Below are positions 9,042-18,464 of a stretch of DNA of 64,000 nt, in pieces. The DNA is from Vreelandella sp031769195. Its GTDB lineage: Bacteria > Pseudomonadota > Gammaproteobacteria > Pseudomonadales > Halomonadaceae. The stretch is from NCBI RefSeq assembly GCF_031769195.1, contig NZ_JAVHNP010000001.1, positions 744,001-808,000 on the forward strand. The letters are read 5' to 3'. The position numbers and the translations under genes are program-made. Position 1 is the first letter of the stretch. Each line of letters begins with the position of its first letter. A model generated the notes under the pieces. The model did not search any database and was not told the origin of the DNA. It saw nothing but the letters and a program-made list of their open reading frames with translations.

Positions 9042-9884
9042 TTATTCGGCAACTAGGAAGTTTCGAGTTGAACCGCTGCTGCCCTCCAAGACGTTATCTT
9101 CGCTGCGGTCTTTGAGCTTCACACCGGAGAGCTTGCGCTCCCGCGCCTCGGTTAACAGCAGCAGCAAGCGTCGGGCCGCTTCTTCATACGCAAGCCCGGC
9201 CGGGCGCACATTAGAAATACAGTTGCGCCGGTCATCTTTTAAGCCCACTTCAGGCGCCCAGGTCATGTACAGCCCCAAACTATCGGGGGAGCTTAGGCCG
9301 GGGCGTTCGCCGACCATGACCAGCACTGCATCTGCATTGAGCAGCGCGCCCACTTCGTCGCCAATGGCCACGCGCCCTTGTTCCACCAGTGTCAGCGGTG
9401 CGAGCTGCCATTCGTTCTTGTCGCGCCCGAGTGCGTCATACAGCGCGGTGAGAAACGGGGCGCTGTTTTGCTGTACCGCCAGCGCCGAGAGGCCATCCAC
9501 AATCACCACTGCCAAATCGAACCGTTGGCCGCCCTCTGCCGCGTGGTGCAGCACCTGCCGGGAGTGTTCATTGAGCCGTCGGCCGTAATCAGGCCGCTGC
9601 AGGTACGTTGCGCGGTCATCTGCCCGGCTGTGTACTGAAAGCGGCGCGGTGCTTAAGCCAAGCGCTTGGGTCAGCTCATCGGCCAGCGCATCACACTCCA
9701 GCGGGCAGTGAACCGCATCTTGGGCTTGAGCATGGGCCAGTTGAAAAGCGAGCAGTTGCTGGGTGGGCAGGCTCACGCCCGCACGCCCCAGCCCGATGCG
9801 CGCATCGGTAAAGGCGCGCAGGCGCTCCCAGGGGTTCTCGATGACGATAGGCGCAGTGGTTTCCTGCGTGGGGTGTTTAGGCAT
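9042..9884 (-). CDS. eutC: Ethanolamine ammonia-lyase small (light) subunit
   Basis: Subunit of the adenosylcobalamin-dependent enzyme that splits ethanolamine into acetaldehyde and ammonia; EutC helps bind the cobalamin. The 280-residue product carries NPWERLRAFTDARIGLGRAG at the start and VGERPGLSSPDSLGLYMTW plus RNCISNVRP toward the end, all EutC signatures. The ATG at 9884 follows the eutB stop by one base, which sets the start (an upstream in-frame codon would overlap eutB). eutB-eutC therefore form one translational unit. Confidence 0.95.
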   Translation of the reverse strand: MPKHPTQETTAPIVIENPWERLRAFTDARIGLGRAGVSLPTQQLLAFQLAHAQAQDAVHCPLECDALADELTQALGLSTAPLSVHSRADDRATYLQRPDYGRRLNEHSRQVLHHAAEGGQRFDLAVVIVDGLSALAVQQNSAPFLTALYDALGRDKNEWQLAPLTLVEQGRVAIGDEVGALLNADAVLVMVGERPGLSSPDSLGLYMTWAPEVGLKDDRRNCISNVRPAGLAYEEAARRLLLLLTEARERKLSGVKLKDRSEDNVLEGSSGSTRNFLVAE

Positions 9885-9885
9885 C

Positions 9886-11292
9886 TTAGCGGCTCCCCTT
9901 CGGCAAGTGGCGCAGGCTATGGGCAAAGGCGTCGGGTAGCTGGTCGTTAAGGCGATACGTACTCACATCTTGGAAAATCTGCATCTTGGCCAGCCACTGC
10001 TCAAACTCCGGTGCCGCTTTTAGCCCCAGTACTCGACGAGCATAGAGCGCATCGTGAAACGAGGTGGTTTGATAGTTGAGCATGATGTCGTCAGAGCCCG
10101 GGATGCCCATCACGAAGTTACAGCCCGCCACGCCCAACAGCGTCAGCAGGTTGTCCATATCGTTTTGGTCGGCATTGGCGTGGTTGGTGTAGCACACGTC
10201 GCACCCCATCGGCACGCCCAACAGCTTGCCGCAGAAGTGATCCTCAAGCCCGGCACGGGTGATCTCTTTGCCGTCGTACAGGTACTCAGGGCCAATAAAC
10301 CCCACCACCGTGTTCACCAGCAGCGGATTGAATTTGCGTGCCACGGCATAGGCCCGTGCTTCGCAAGTTTGTTGGTCAAGCCCGTGATGGGCATCAGCGG
10401 AGAGTGAGCTGCCCTGGCCGGTTTCGAAATACATCACGTTGCGACCCACGGTGCCACGATTGAGCGTTTGCGCGGCGGCTTCGGCTTCCGCCAGGGTGCT
10501 TAAATCAAATCCAAAGCTGCGGTTGGTGGCTTCGGTGCCGCCGATGGATTGAAAGACCAGATCCACCGGCGCGCCCTGCTCAATCGCTTCTAGCGTGTTG
10601 GTCACATGAGTCAATACGCAGGACTGGGTGGGAATCTCGTATTTCTGAATCACGTCGTCCATCAGGCGCATTAGCTTAATGCTCTGGGCAACGTTATCGG
10701 TCGCGGGATTAATGCCGATTACCGCGTCGCCGCTGCCATACAGCAAGCCATCGAGAATACTGGCCGCGATACCGGTGACATCATCGGTGGGATGATTGGG
10801 CTGTAACCGGGTCGACAGCCGCCCTGGCAGGCCGATGGTGTTCCGAAACGCAGTGGTCACTTGGCACTTTTTCGCCACCAGCATCAGGTCTTGATTGCGC
10901 ATCAGCTTACTCACCGCCGCGGCCATTTCCGGTGTGATACCGGGGCGGGCAGCTGCCAGCGCTTCGCTGGTGGCGTGGTCAGAGAGCAGCCAGTTACGAA
11001 AATCGCCTACGGTGAGGTGCTTCAGAGGCGCAAACGCCTTTGCATCGTGGTCGTCGATAATCAGGCGGGTGATTTCGTCCTGCTCGTAGGGGATCAACGC
11101 TTCGTTCAAAAAGGTGATGAGCGGCAGCTCCGCCAGCACCATTTGGGCGACGACCCGCTCTTCTGCGGTGTCTGCCATCACCCCGGCGAGGCGGTCGCCC
11201 GAGCGCGGTGGCGTGGCTTTGGCCATCAGTTCGGCGAGCCCGCTAAAGCGATAGCGGCGGCTCCCCACCGTGGTGTGATAGGTCTGCGCCAT
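9886..11292 (-). CDS. eutB: Ethanolamine ammonia-lyase large (heavy) subunit
   Basis: Catalytic TIM-barrel subunit of ethanolamine ammonia-lyase, 468 residues, near the usual length. Conserved stretches include NRGTVGRNVMYFETGQGS, SADAHHGLDQQTCEARAY and MGCDVCYTNHANADQNDMD, which line the substrate and cobalamin sites. There are no eut microcompartment shell genes in the window: this is the simple permease plus lyase form seen in pseudomonads and relatives. The acetaldehyde formed would need a dehydrogenase encoded elsewhere. It is transcribed divergently from an AraC-type regulator. Confidence 0.96.
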   Translation of the reverse strand: MAQTYHTTVGSRRYRFSGLAELMAKATPPRSGDRLAGVMADTAEERVVAQMVLAELPLITFLNEALIPYEQDEITRLIIDDHDAKAFAPLKHLTVGDFRNWLLSDHATSEALAAARPGITPEMAAAVSKLMRNQDLMLVAKKCQVTTAFRNTIGLPGRLSTRLQPNHPTDDVTGIAASILDGLLYGSGDAVIGINPATDNVAQSIKLMRLMDDVIQKYEIPTQSCVLTHVTNTLEAIEQGAPVDLVFQSIGGTEATNRSFGFDLSTLAEAEAAAQTLNRGTVGRNVMYFETGQGSSLSADAHHGLDQQTCEARAYAVARKFNPLLVNTVVGFIGPEYLYDGKEITRAGLEDHFCGKLLGVPMGCDVCYTNHANADQNDMDNLLTLLGVAGCNFVMGIPGSDDIMLNYQTTSFHDALYARRVLGLKAAPEFEQWLAKMQIFQDVSTYRLNDQLPDAFAHSLRHLPKGSR

Positions 11293-11346
11293 GGGCCTTC
11301 CCTTCTCTTACCTGTTCAATACTCAAGGTGCGGTATGCGCGTTGAG

Positions 11347-11365
11347 GAACAAAACTTGCTTGTTC
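11347..11365. promoter_or_regulatory. Inverted repeat in the eutB/regulator divergent promoter region
   Basis: GAACAA, seven bases, then TTGTTC, flanked by TGAG and TCA that extend the symmetry. It lies 55 bases before the eutB start and 140 bases before the AraC gene. This is a plausible site for the neighbouring regulator; the role is inferred from position. Confidence 0.45.
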
Positions 11366-11504
11366 TCACAATAGCGCTATCACTTAACGGGGAGTATCGA
11401 GTTTTGGCAAACCACATCAACGCCTTAAAAACACAATCGAAACAGTATGTTAATAAATACAACAAGGCACGAACGCCGCTGCTTCGCGCCGCCAGGAGCT
11501 TCCC

Positions 11505-12449
11505 ATGACCTTCACGCACTCAAATATCGCACCAAAAAAGTGCATTCAGGAGGCTTTTGATGCCGATGAGCATGCGCAAAACCTGACGCGCTGGCAGCAG
11601 CAGTACGACCAGCTCACCCCAGGCCGCTTTTACGGGCGGCTAGATGAAATTACGCTGCCAGCGATTCAGGTCTTCAAAGAGCACACGGGCCAAGCACTGC
11701 GTCAGGATTGTCGGGTGTGGGATGACTCGCTGTGGCTAGGCATTCCATCCCACCCGGCGGGGTCGCGTATCAACGGCCAGCCGCTTGAGGCTCAGGAAGT
11801 AATGTGCCGACCCGGCGGGCGCGATTTTGAGCTGGTCACTCCAGAGGCCTTCGATATTTACGGGCTAGTGATCCGTTTACCCCTGCTAAGGGCCGCTGCC
11901 GAACGCCAGGGCATCACGCTGGATGAACAGTGGACAGTAACTCCCCGGCGACACGCTAACCCTGCTACGCTGCGGGCATTGATCTTTTTACTAGATCGAT
12001 TACTCAGCCAGCAGCATGGTGCGATTGCCGAAAAGCTGCATCAGGATATTCTGTTAACCGGCCTGCTAGAGCTCATGGATGCCCAGCAGCCCAGCGGCGA
12101 GCTACCCCCTAGCTATGTCCACCGCAAAGCCGTGGTCGACCGGGTAAAGCAGTATGTCGATGAGCACTTAGAAGCGCCGATGACGATGGAAGCGTTATGC
12201 GAGCTTACACATGTCAGCCGACGCACGTTGCAATATAGTTTTACGACCATTTTAGGTATTAGCCCGCTACAGTTTTTAAGACTAACGCGGCTGAATCGCG
12301 TGCGACGCGCACTGCGGGCAGCCGAACCGCCGACGACAGTAACGGAGATTGCCACTTACTGGGGGTTCTGGCACCTGGGGCAGTTTGCCCACGACTATAA
12401 ACAGCAGTTTGAGGAGTATCCTTCGCAAACGCTGAGCAGATCATCCTAG
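11505..12449 (+). CDS. AraC-family regulator of ethanolamine use (EutR-like)
   Basis: DNA-binding activator of 314 residues. The C-terminal 100 residues hold the two helix-turn-helix units of the AraC class (MTMEALCELTHVSRRTLQYSF, then VTEIATYWGFWHLGQFAHDYKQQF), with LGISPLQFLRLTRLNRVRRAL between them. The N-terminal 200 residues are a ligand/dimer domain without a recognised motif. An AGGAG site precedes the ATG. It is divergent from eutB, like EutR, which responds to ethanolamine plus cobalamin in enterics; that inducer is inferred here. Confidence 0.85.
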   Translation: MTFTHSNIAPKKCIQEAFDADEHAQNLTRWQQQYDQLTPGRFYGRLDEITLPAIQVFKEHTGQALRQDCRVWDDSLWLGIPSHPAGSRINGQPLEAQEVMCRPGGRDFELVTPEAFDIYGLVIRLPLLRAAAERQGITLDEQWTVTPRRHANPATLRALIFLLDRLLSQQHGAIAEKLHQDILLTGLLELMDAQQPSGELPPSYVHRKAVVDRVKQYVDEHLEAPMTMEALCELTHVSRRTLQYSFTTILGISPLQFLRLTRLNRVRRALRAAEPPTTVTEIATYWGFWHLGQFAHDYKQQFEEYPSQTLSRSS

Positions 12450-12507
12450 GTTCCTTTTAGCACCTCTCACCTTAAAAATTAGGATTTCAGCGATGGTATT
12501 CGACTAC

Positions 12508-12535
12508 TTAAAAGGGCTGCTTATACCGCAGCCCT
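12508..12535 (-). terminator. Rho-independent terminator for the PilZ/HD-GYP gene
   Basis: On the minus strand AGGGCTGC, seven bases, GCAGCCCT and then TTTT. It lies 22 bases past the PilZ/HD-GYP stop and in the tail of the convergent AraC gene. Confidence 0.7.
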
Positions 12536-12556
12536 CTACACCATCTACACTTATAT

Positions 12557-14308
12557 TTACACCTTATAAAATCTGACACCATAGTCATTAGGATCGACCA
12601 CACCCTCTAGCCGACCAATTTGAGAAAAATCTCCTTGCTCTAAAACACTATCAATATTCGTATCTATGAACGCAAGGTTTTTAACCACATTGACTTTAAT
12701 GGGCATTCCTTTCCCGTCCACATCAATGATCCATGCCAAAAACCCACCAGAAAACTTAGCCAGATTCCCAATAGGGTAAAGGCCATAGCATTGAATATAC
12801 TCAACCAACGTTGCTTTATCGTAGCATTGAGGTGCCTCACTAATTAGACGATAAGCATTTAACGGAGTCAGCGGCCTGACACCATTCCTACCATAGATCA
12901 ACTTATTTACCGCCTTAACAACAGACACCAGAAGAATGTTTTCAGTTAATTGAGAACCTTTAATATTAAAGGGATAGCCAGTCCCATCAAGCAATTCATT
13001 GGCATGCAAAATAATATCTTCACATACCTTGCTTGGCCTCCAACCAAGCGAATGCAACTTATCTCTTAAAGTTACAACATGATTCTTAAGAATCTCTTTA
13101 TGCCTAGGGGACATATTCGTCTTAAGAGTAGGAAGTTCCTCACTTACCAATAGTGGTTTGCCCATGGTATGCAATAGAGCCCCAACAACGGCCTCCCTCA
13201 CTTGTATTGAGTGGGGGTCTCTGATCAACATAATGTCTGCCATTTGCGCCGCTACACGTACAGCCTGCCTCACCCAGTCAGGCTCATTGTGTAAGAACGC
13301 AAGCGCATACAACAGCGCTTTCCTATCCTTTCTCAACAAATATAGAATGGCATCTGCGCAATCATAGATCACTTTCTCAGGGAAGTGATCACGGCTTTTT
13401 ATATACATCAACGAGTACTGAAGCTGGTGAGCCAACTCCAATATACCTCGCTGCATAGGCGACTGGCGTAAACGCTTTTTTTGCTCCTTTTCTTCACGCT
13501 GTATCGCAGATTTTTCTACTGCACCTGGTATAAATAAAGGGGAGTGGCCGACTACGCGGTCATTTGTCCCTGAACGATAGGCTGCTTCTCGCTCTGCCTC
13601 ATTGACAATATAAAAGAGTTCTTCTGCCTGATGAGGCTCTAAATTTATATACTCTACTCCCAGCGCTGCATAACCATGGTTACCAAAAGGGCGCATATGC
13701 CTGACAATACCCTCTGCAAAAAAACTAGCGCCATTCGGAAACTCAATAGTGACACCAGGAAGCGGCTGCCCAACAGCAATAGGAACAGTATCTTCTATAG
13801 CGACATCTACCAAGCAGCCACCAACTGAAATGTTGCGTAAATTACCAACAACAATCAAACCACCAACATAAACCTCGACACTCACTTTTGCACGCATACC
13901 CAATATAAAAGGAATACGAACGGCACCCCGCTGTTCCAGCAAAAACACCGAGCTGGGTAGTTGGCATTCTAACCGATATGCAGAGCTATCTATCCTGACT
14001 ACTTTTGCAGGAATATTACTAACACTATGGATATCACGCGTTAACGCTGAGTTTTTCGCAGAACCATCTAACGGGTGAAGTGTTTCAATATCAAAATTAA
14101 TCATCCCATCTCTTACATAACTATTAAAACTTTCTCCGTGACACTCCACTTCAAGAACTAAGAAACCAGTTTCACTATTAAGGTCAATAATCGTCGCTTG
14201 CAGGGCATAGGGCATATCTTTCGAATACAAACAAATCTCATACTGATGTTTCAGAAATGATTGCACGACATGCGCGGTAGGGTTTTGTAGGGGAGCAGAA
14301 GCAGGCAT
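12557..14308 (-). CDS. PilZ domain protein with degenerate HD-GYP domain
   Basis: 583-residue cytosolic protein. Residues 1-120 resemble a YcgR-type N-terminal domain, residues 125-240 are a PilZ domain with the full c-di-GMP motif (Arg127-x3-Arg131, Asn159-x-Ser161-x2-Gly164), and residues 290-490 resemble HD-GYP. In the latter the HD pair reads LLHTMGK (His380-Thr381 instead of His-Asp) and the HHExxDGxGYP block reads HANELLDGTGYP. Two metal-site positions are therefore changed and phosphodiesterase activity is doubtful. It probably binds c-di-GMP as an effector. The gene is visibly more AT-rich than its flanks and has its own AT-rich promoter region and terminator. Confidence 0.82.
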   Translation of the reverse strand: MPASAPLQNPTAHVVQSFLKHQYEICLYSKDMPYALQATIIDLNSETGFLVLEVECHGESFNSYVRDGMINFDIETLHPLDGSAKNSALTRDIHSVSNIPAKVVRIDSSAYRLECQLPSSVFLLEQRGAVRIPFILGMRAKVSVEVYVGGLIVVGNLRNISVGGCLVDVAIEDTVPIAVGQPLPGVTIEFPNGASFFAEGIVRHMRPFGNHGYAALGVEYINLEPHQAEELFYIVNEAEREAAYRSGTNDRVVGHSPLFIPGAVEKSAIQREEKEQKKRLRQSPMQRGILELAHQLQYSLMYIKSRDHFPEKVIYDCADAILYLLRKDRKALLYALAFLHNEPDWVRQAVRVAAQMADIMLIRDPHSIQVREAVVGALLHTMGKPLLVSEELPTLKTNMSPRHKEILKNHVVTLRDKLHSLGWRPSKVCEDIILHANELLDGTGYPFNIKGSQLTENILLVSVVKAVNKLIYGRNGVRPLTPLNAYRLISEAPQCYDKATLVEYIQCYGLYPIGNLAKFSGGFLAWIIDVDGKGMPIKVNVVKNLAFIDTNIDSVLEQGDFSQIGRLEGVVDPNDYGVRFYKV

Positions 14309-14531
14309 AGAACCACCATTTTAATTTTTTAATTTTAATTCAGGGGAGCAACCGCTACATTTTAATACTCACACAGCCAAACGCATGTTTTATTTTACAC
14401 AGAAGGAAGAAATTAATAGAACAAAGGAAGCTTCAATCGATTGATATCATTCGATAATTCCACATCATCTGACAGAAAACAGTCCATCATCATTGCGAAC
14501 AAAAAATAGAATCAATCGCAATGAAGAAGCT
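14309..14531. other. AT-rich intergenic spacer between the two c-di-GMP genes
   Basis: No coding sequence. Next to the PilZ/HD-GYP start are repeated TTTTAATT-like tracts that probably hold its promoter; no clear terminator for the GGDEF/EAL gene was seen upstream of it. Confidence 0.5.
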
Positions 14532-17336
14532 CTAATTTAGCCACCTACGGGCAAACCGATCGGCGCTTAGAGGGCGGTCATAGTAATAGCCCTGCGCTTG
14601 AGAGCAGCCCATGGCTATCAATGCGTCACACTGATCTTTTGACTCGATACCTTCGGCAATGGTTTGAAGCCCTAGCGCGTCTGCCATCGCGATAATTGTT
14701 TTTACTATGGCACGGTCATTATCACTGGTAAGCATATCGCGCACAAAGGAGATATCGATCTTAATTTTGTCCGCCGCAAAGCGCTTAAGATAGGCAAGGG
14801 AGGAATAACCGGTGCCGAAATCGTCAATGGAGAGGCCCATTCCGTGACTTTTCAGTACTTCCGTGATTGCAATGGCATCATCAGGGTGGGTCATGATCCC
14901 ACTTTCAGTAATTTCTACACTCAAGGCTTGTGGCAACACCCCATGAGCATGGCAACTTGCCAAAAGAGTGGTAATTAAATCGTTATCATCGAACTGATCC
15001 GCGGCGATATTAATCGCCAACTGGCCCTGTAAATGCAGGCCCTGGCGCCTCCATTCAGCTAACTGTTGGCATGCTTGGTCAATCACGCAATTGCCTAAGG
15101 CAACGATCATGCCGCGCTCTTCGGCAATGCTAATAAACTGTCCGGGCGAGACCTCCCCTAACTCTTCGTCATACCAGCGACACAGGGCCTCCGCTCCAAT
15201 TAACTGGCCGCTGCGCATATCTACCTGCGGCTGAAAATGTAAATACAGGGAGTGGTTAGCAATCCCAATCGCCAGACGTTTGGCAATATGCAGCTGCTGC
15301 GCCACCGCTTGCCCCATCCAGTGTTCAAACGTGCGCGCCATCAACTTATGGCGCTTGGCTTGGTACATGGCAATATCGGCATGCTTTAATAGCGACTGCG
15401 AGGTTTGCCCGTGAGCAGGGTAAAGAGAAATACCAACGCTCACAGAAAGCTCGGATGAGTGTTGCTCTATAACAATAGGTTTATGAAGACTCGCACATAG
15501 TGCATCGGCCGTTTGCATGGCACGCGCTTCATCGCCCACTCCTTGGCAAATGACGACAAACTCATCTCCGCCAAGTCGCGCCAGGTAATCCTCTAGAGGT
15601 AAGACATCGCGGAACCGGTGTGCTACCTCTTTGAGTACTAGGTCGCCCACGTCATGACCTGCCGTGTCGTTAATCTCTTTAAAGTGATTAAGGTCTAGCA
15701 GTAGTAGCGCAAAGGGAGCTTGAGCGTTTTCCGTCACACACTCTTCGAGCGACTGCATAAAATCTGTGCGATTAGGCAACTGCGTGCCCGCGTCACGAAA
15801 CGCCAACTGGCGAATACGCGCTTCATCCCGCTGACGGCCAAGCTCTGATGCCGCCCTCGCCGCAAAGATTTGCAGCACGGTACTAACAATATGGGTATCC
15901 ATGAGTGGCGCTTTAAACATGACGCCAATAATGCCGATAGGACGCCCCTTGGCATCGTCCAGCCGACGTCCTACATAAGCATTCACCCACGCCAGCGCTC
16001 CATTGGACTCTACCGGCAAGCGAATGCCTGCACCTTCTTGAACAATACACTCACGCTCAGTTAACACGTCCTGACAGGGCACACCCGCCAAGTGATAGCT
16101 AAAATTAGGCTGACACTCCCCGTTCACGAACAGTGCAAGCACGTTGGCCACATTGGGGTCTTTTTCATCTAGAGTAGCGATGAACCCCACTTCTGCGGCG
16201 AGGGCATTCGCCATGTGATCAGTAAGCTGGGTTAAAAATGCTTGGCCATGTTGGGCGGATACAGCGGTCGCCACTTGGGCAACCGCATGCTGAATACGCT
16301 GCTCTGCTTTACGGTGGCGTAGGCTATCAATGCCAAACGCAATGTCATCGGCAAGTTCACTTAACAGACGGATCTCAGCCGGACTGATACAACACTTGTG
16401 GCTCTGGTAAAGGGTTAATACACCAAGAGATTGACCACGGTAGATGAGCGGTAACGCCATCAAAGCGCAAACATCTAGCGCCTGTAGGGTGGTTTCTAGC
16501 CCTGGTGTGGGCGGGTCGTTTTCCAGCTTATATACAACAGGCACTCGCCTCGTTAACGCCTGTTGGGTGAACTCGCGACTATAACCAGCGATGAGCAACT
16601 GTTTTGGACTTAGCCAGCCTGAAACATCCCCATCTCTATCCGTGCATACCTGTAGCATGCCTTCTGGGCTGGACGTTGCTCCGGGTAACACTTGATGAAT
16701 CCATGCCGCCGTATAGCCCCCCACTTCGACCACCACTCGGCAGGCTGACTGGAGCAGCGATGTTTCATCCCGAGCGTGGAATCGCGCATCATTGCCTCTG
16801 CTTAACAGGCGAAGCTCACGCTGCTTATTCGCCATTTGTTGATCGGCTTGTTGGCCAATTAATTGACGCGATAACTCAATACCCGCCAGCGAGGCGACAA
16901 TGCGTACCACTTCATTGGCATACTTAGGCAGGGAAAGAGGACGAGAGTGCATCAGCACAATGATGCCCTGGCAGTCCCCTGCCGCATCCGTCATGGGCAC
17001 CCCCATATAGCTCTCAACGGATAGCGAGGATAAGCGGGCATCGTGGGGAAAACGGGCACGCGCGTGAGAGGCAATGTAGAGACAGGCATGCTCTTTGACT
17101 TGCTCGCAGGGAGTGCCTTGCAGTCTGTAGGGGTCGGCATCGATAAATTCGCCTTGCGACCACATCGCTAGGGGAGTCGCCGTTCTAGCACCCTCAATAC
17201 TAGCGACCAAGGTGTGATCTACCTGCAACAATTGCGCCAATGTTTTGGCTAGATGATGAAAAAACCCGCCTTTATTGACGCGCGACAAGCCATCGGCAAG
17301 CTGTTGGAAAATTTCTGGTGCCGTCGTGGGAGACAT
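14532..17336 (-). CDS. GAF-GGDEF-EAL cyclic-di-GMP signalling protein
   Basis: Cytosolic sensor of 934 residues with three GAF-like domains (roughly 10-155, 185-340 and 355-510), a GGDEF diguanylate cyclase domain (about 515-680) and an EAL phosphodiesterase domain (about 695-930). RLGGDEF is intact, and so are EALCRW, DDFGTGYSS and AEGIES of the EAL domain, so both activities are possible. GAF domains suggest a soluble small-molecule or redox input; no membrane segment is present. GAAGG ahead of the ATG at 17336 fits better than the GTG twelve codons upstream. It is transcribed toward the PilZ/HD-GYP gene, a likely effector. Confidence 0.9.
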   Translation of the reverse strand: MSPTTAPEIFQQLADGLSRVNKGGFFHHLAKTLAQLLQVDHTLVASIEGARTATPLAMWSQGEFIDADPYRLQGTPCEQVKEHACLYIASHARARFPHDARLSSLSVESYMGVPMTDAAGDCQGIIVLMHSRPLSLPKYANEVVRIVASLAGIELSRQLIGQQADQQMANKQRELRLLSRGNDARFHARDETSLLQSACRVVVEVGGYTAAWIHQVLPGATSSPEGMLQVCTDRDGDVSGWLSPKQLLIAGYSREFTQQALTRRVPVVYKLENDPPTPGLETTLQALDVCALMALPLIYRGQSLGVLTLYQSHKCCISPAEIRLLSELADDIAFGIDSLRHRKAEQRIQHAVAQVATAVSAQHGQAFLTQLTDHMANALAAEVGFIATLDEKDPNVANVLALFVNGECQPNFSYHLAGVPCQDVLTERECIVQEGAGIRLPVESNGALAWVNAYVGRRLDDAKGRPIGIIGVMFKAPLMDTHIVSTVLQIFAARAASELGRQRDEARIRQLAFRDAGTQLPNRTDFMQSLEECVTENAQAPFALLLLDLNHFKEINDTAGHDVGDLVLKEVAHRFRDVLPLEDYLARLGGDEFVVICQGVGDEARAMQTADALCASLHKPIVIEQHSSELSVSVGISLYPAHGQTSQSLLKHADIAMYQAKRHKLMARTFEHWMGQAVAQQLHIAKRLAIGIANHSLYLHFQPQVDMRSGQLIGAEALCRWYDEELGEVSPGQFISIAEERGMIVALGNCVIDQACQQLAEWRRQGLHLQGQLAINIAADQFDDNDLITTLLASCHAHGVLPQALSVEITESGIMTHPDDAIAITEVLKSHGMGLSIDDFGTGYSSLAYLKRFAADKIKIDISFVRDMLTSDNDRAIVKTIIAMADALGLQTIAEGIESKDQCDALIAMGCSQAQGYYYDRPLSADRFARRWLN

Positions 17337-17905
17337 GATATTAAGCGCCTTCGGGTTTGAAAGGTAAGCCACGTTGGCAAGCCAAACGCTTTGATCAAAG
17401 CCGAATTGACCGCTGTGTGATCATCCTTGAGCCATACAGTGATTGTCTCTGCGGTGATAGAACAATGTGCTGTTAACATCATCACTCGTCATTATTGCCA
17501 CTGCCAATGGCAGCGACTGCTCAAAGACCCCTGCGATAGCAGGCGTCCAATGAGCACCACTCTTCTATACTTACTCTCGTACGTACACGGCACATACTTA
17601 ATTATTTAAATAAGCGGCTTAACAAGACCGCTTTGTTAAAACGCACGCCATTACTTGAGACACTTAAATACTCACGCCTAACTGCCAAAACACCCACCAC
17701 TAAAACCTAATGAATTATCATTCAACTTATTTTAAATGAACAATTTAAATAGATTTAACTACGTTACTTATTTACCGGTAGTGTGCGTCGTCAAAAAAAC
17801 GGTTCACGCCGCTCATTATCAACCTATCAGGATGATATTCAACCTAAACAGTCCTTCATGTCAATAGGCCGTTCCCCAACCATTCAGGGCTATATGGAGG
17901 ATATT
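17337..17905. other. AT-rich intergenic region, no gene supported
   Basis: About 570 bases between the divergent GGDEF/EAL and XRE genes. Short open frames here lack ribosome sites and family features. An imperfect palindrome, TGAATTATCATTCA (17711-17724), followed by a run of A/T bases is the only structure noticed and may belong to the XRE promoter. Confidence 0.55.
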
Positions 17906-18268
17906 GTGAATAAAATTGAACAGAAACGGCTAGCTAGCAACATCGGTAGGGCCATCGCTAAGCAGCGAATACGCAGCCAATTAACCCAAGAGGAAGTAGC
18001 CGAACGCCTCGGGGTAGGCAATGAAGCCGTTTCTCGAATCGAGCGAGGGCGCGTCATACCCAACATCGTGCGCTTATTAGAATTAGCCGAGATATTTAAC
18101 TGTGAAGCTGCAGAGCTATTAGGCCAAGCAAGTGTTCATGTCGATGACCAAACCCACAGAATTAAAGCGATATTAGCTCCTTTAGAGCAGCATGACCGAC
18201 AATTTATGCTTGAACTTATTGAGAGCTTAGCCATTCGGTTTCAAAAAGACACCTCATCAGAAGAGTAG
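17906..18268 (+). CDS. XRE-family helix-turn-helix regulator
   Basis: Small DNA-binding protein of 120 residues. Residues 14-72 form an HTH_3/Cro-C1 domain (LTQEEVAERLGVGNEAVSRIERGR), followed by a short helical tail of unknown role. GGAGG at 17896-17900 lies five bases before the GTG at 17906, which fixes this start; the open frame extends upstream but without a ribosome site. Neighbours give no clear target. It could autoregulate or serve the divergent c-di-GMP gene; no toxin partner is visible. Confidence 0.78.
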   Translation: MNKIEQKRLASNIGRAIAKQRIRSQLTQEEVAERLGVGNEAVSRIERGRVIPNIVRLLELAEIFNCEAAELLGQASVHVDDQTHRIKAILAPLEQHDRQFMLELIESLAIRFQKDTSSEE

Positions 18269-18464
18269 GCCGATTTGCAACCACATGACAGCAAACGTTA
18301 ATACTTCTTCTTTACTTTTTTATCACCCGGCCCCATTTTGGCCGCCCCTCCTACCTTGGAGCTTCTGAGCGGTTCATGCTATAGGTACTAACCATGAGTA
18401 CTCACCACACGTACTCACCGACGCCATGACGTGCGCCTCCTCTCGACCACCGATGTGAGGGCCT

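Noticed and set aside
17427..17609. 60-residue frame in the long AT-rich spacer
   Set aside because: No ribosome site, no similarity, mixed composition; spacer is better read as non-coding.
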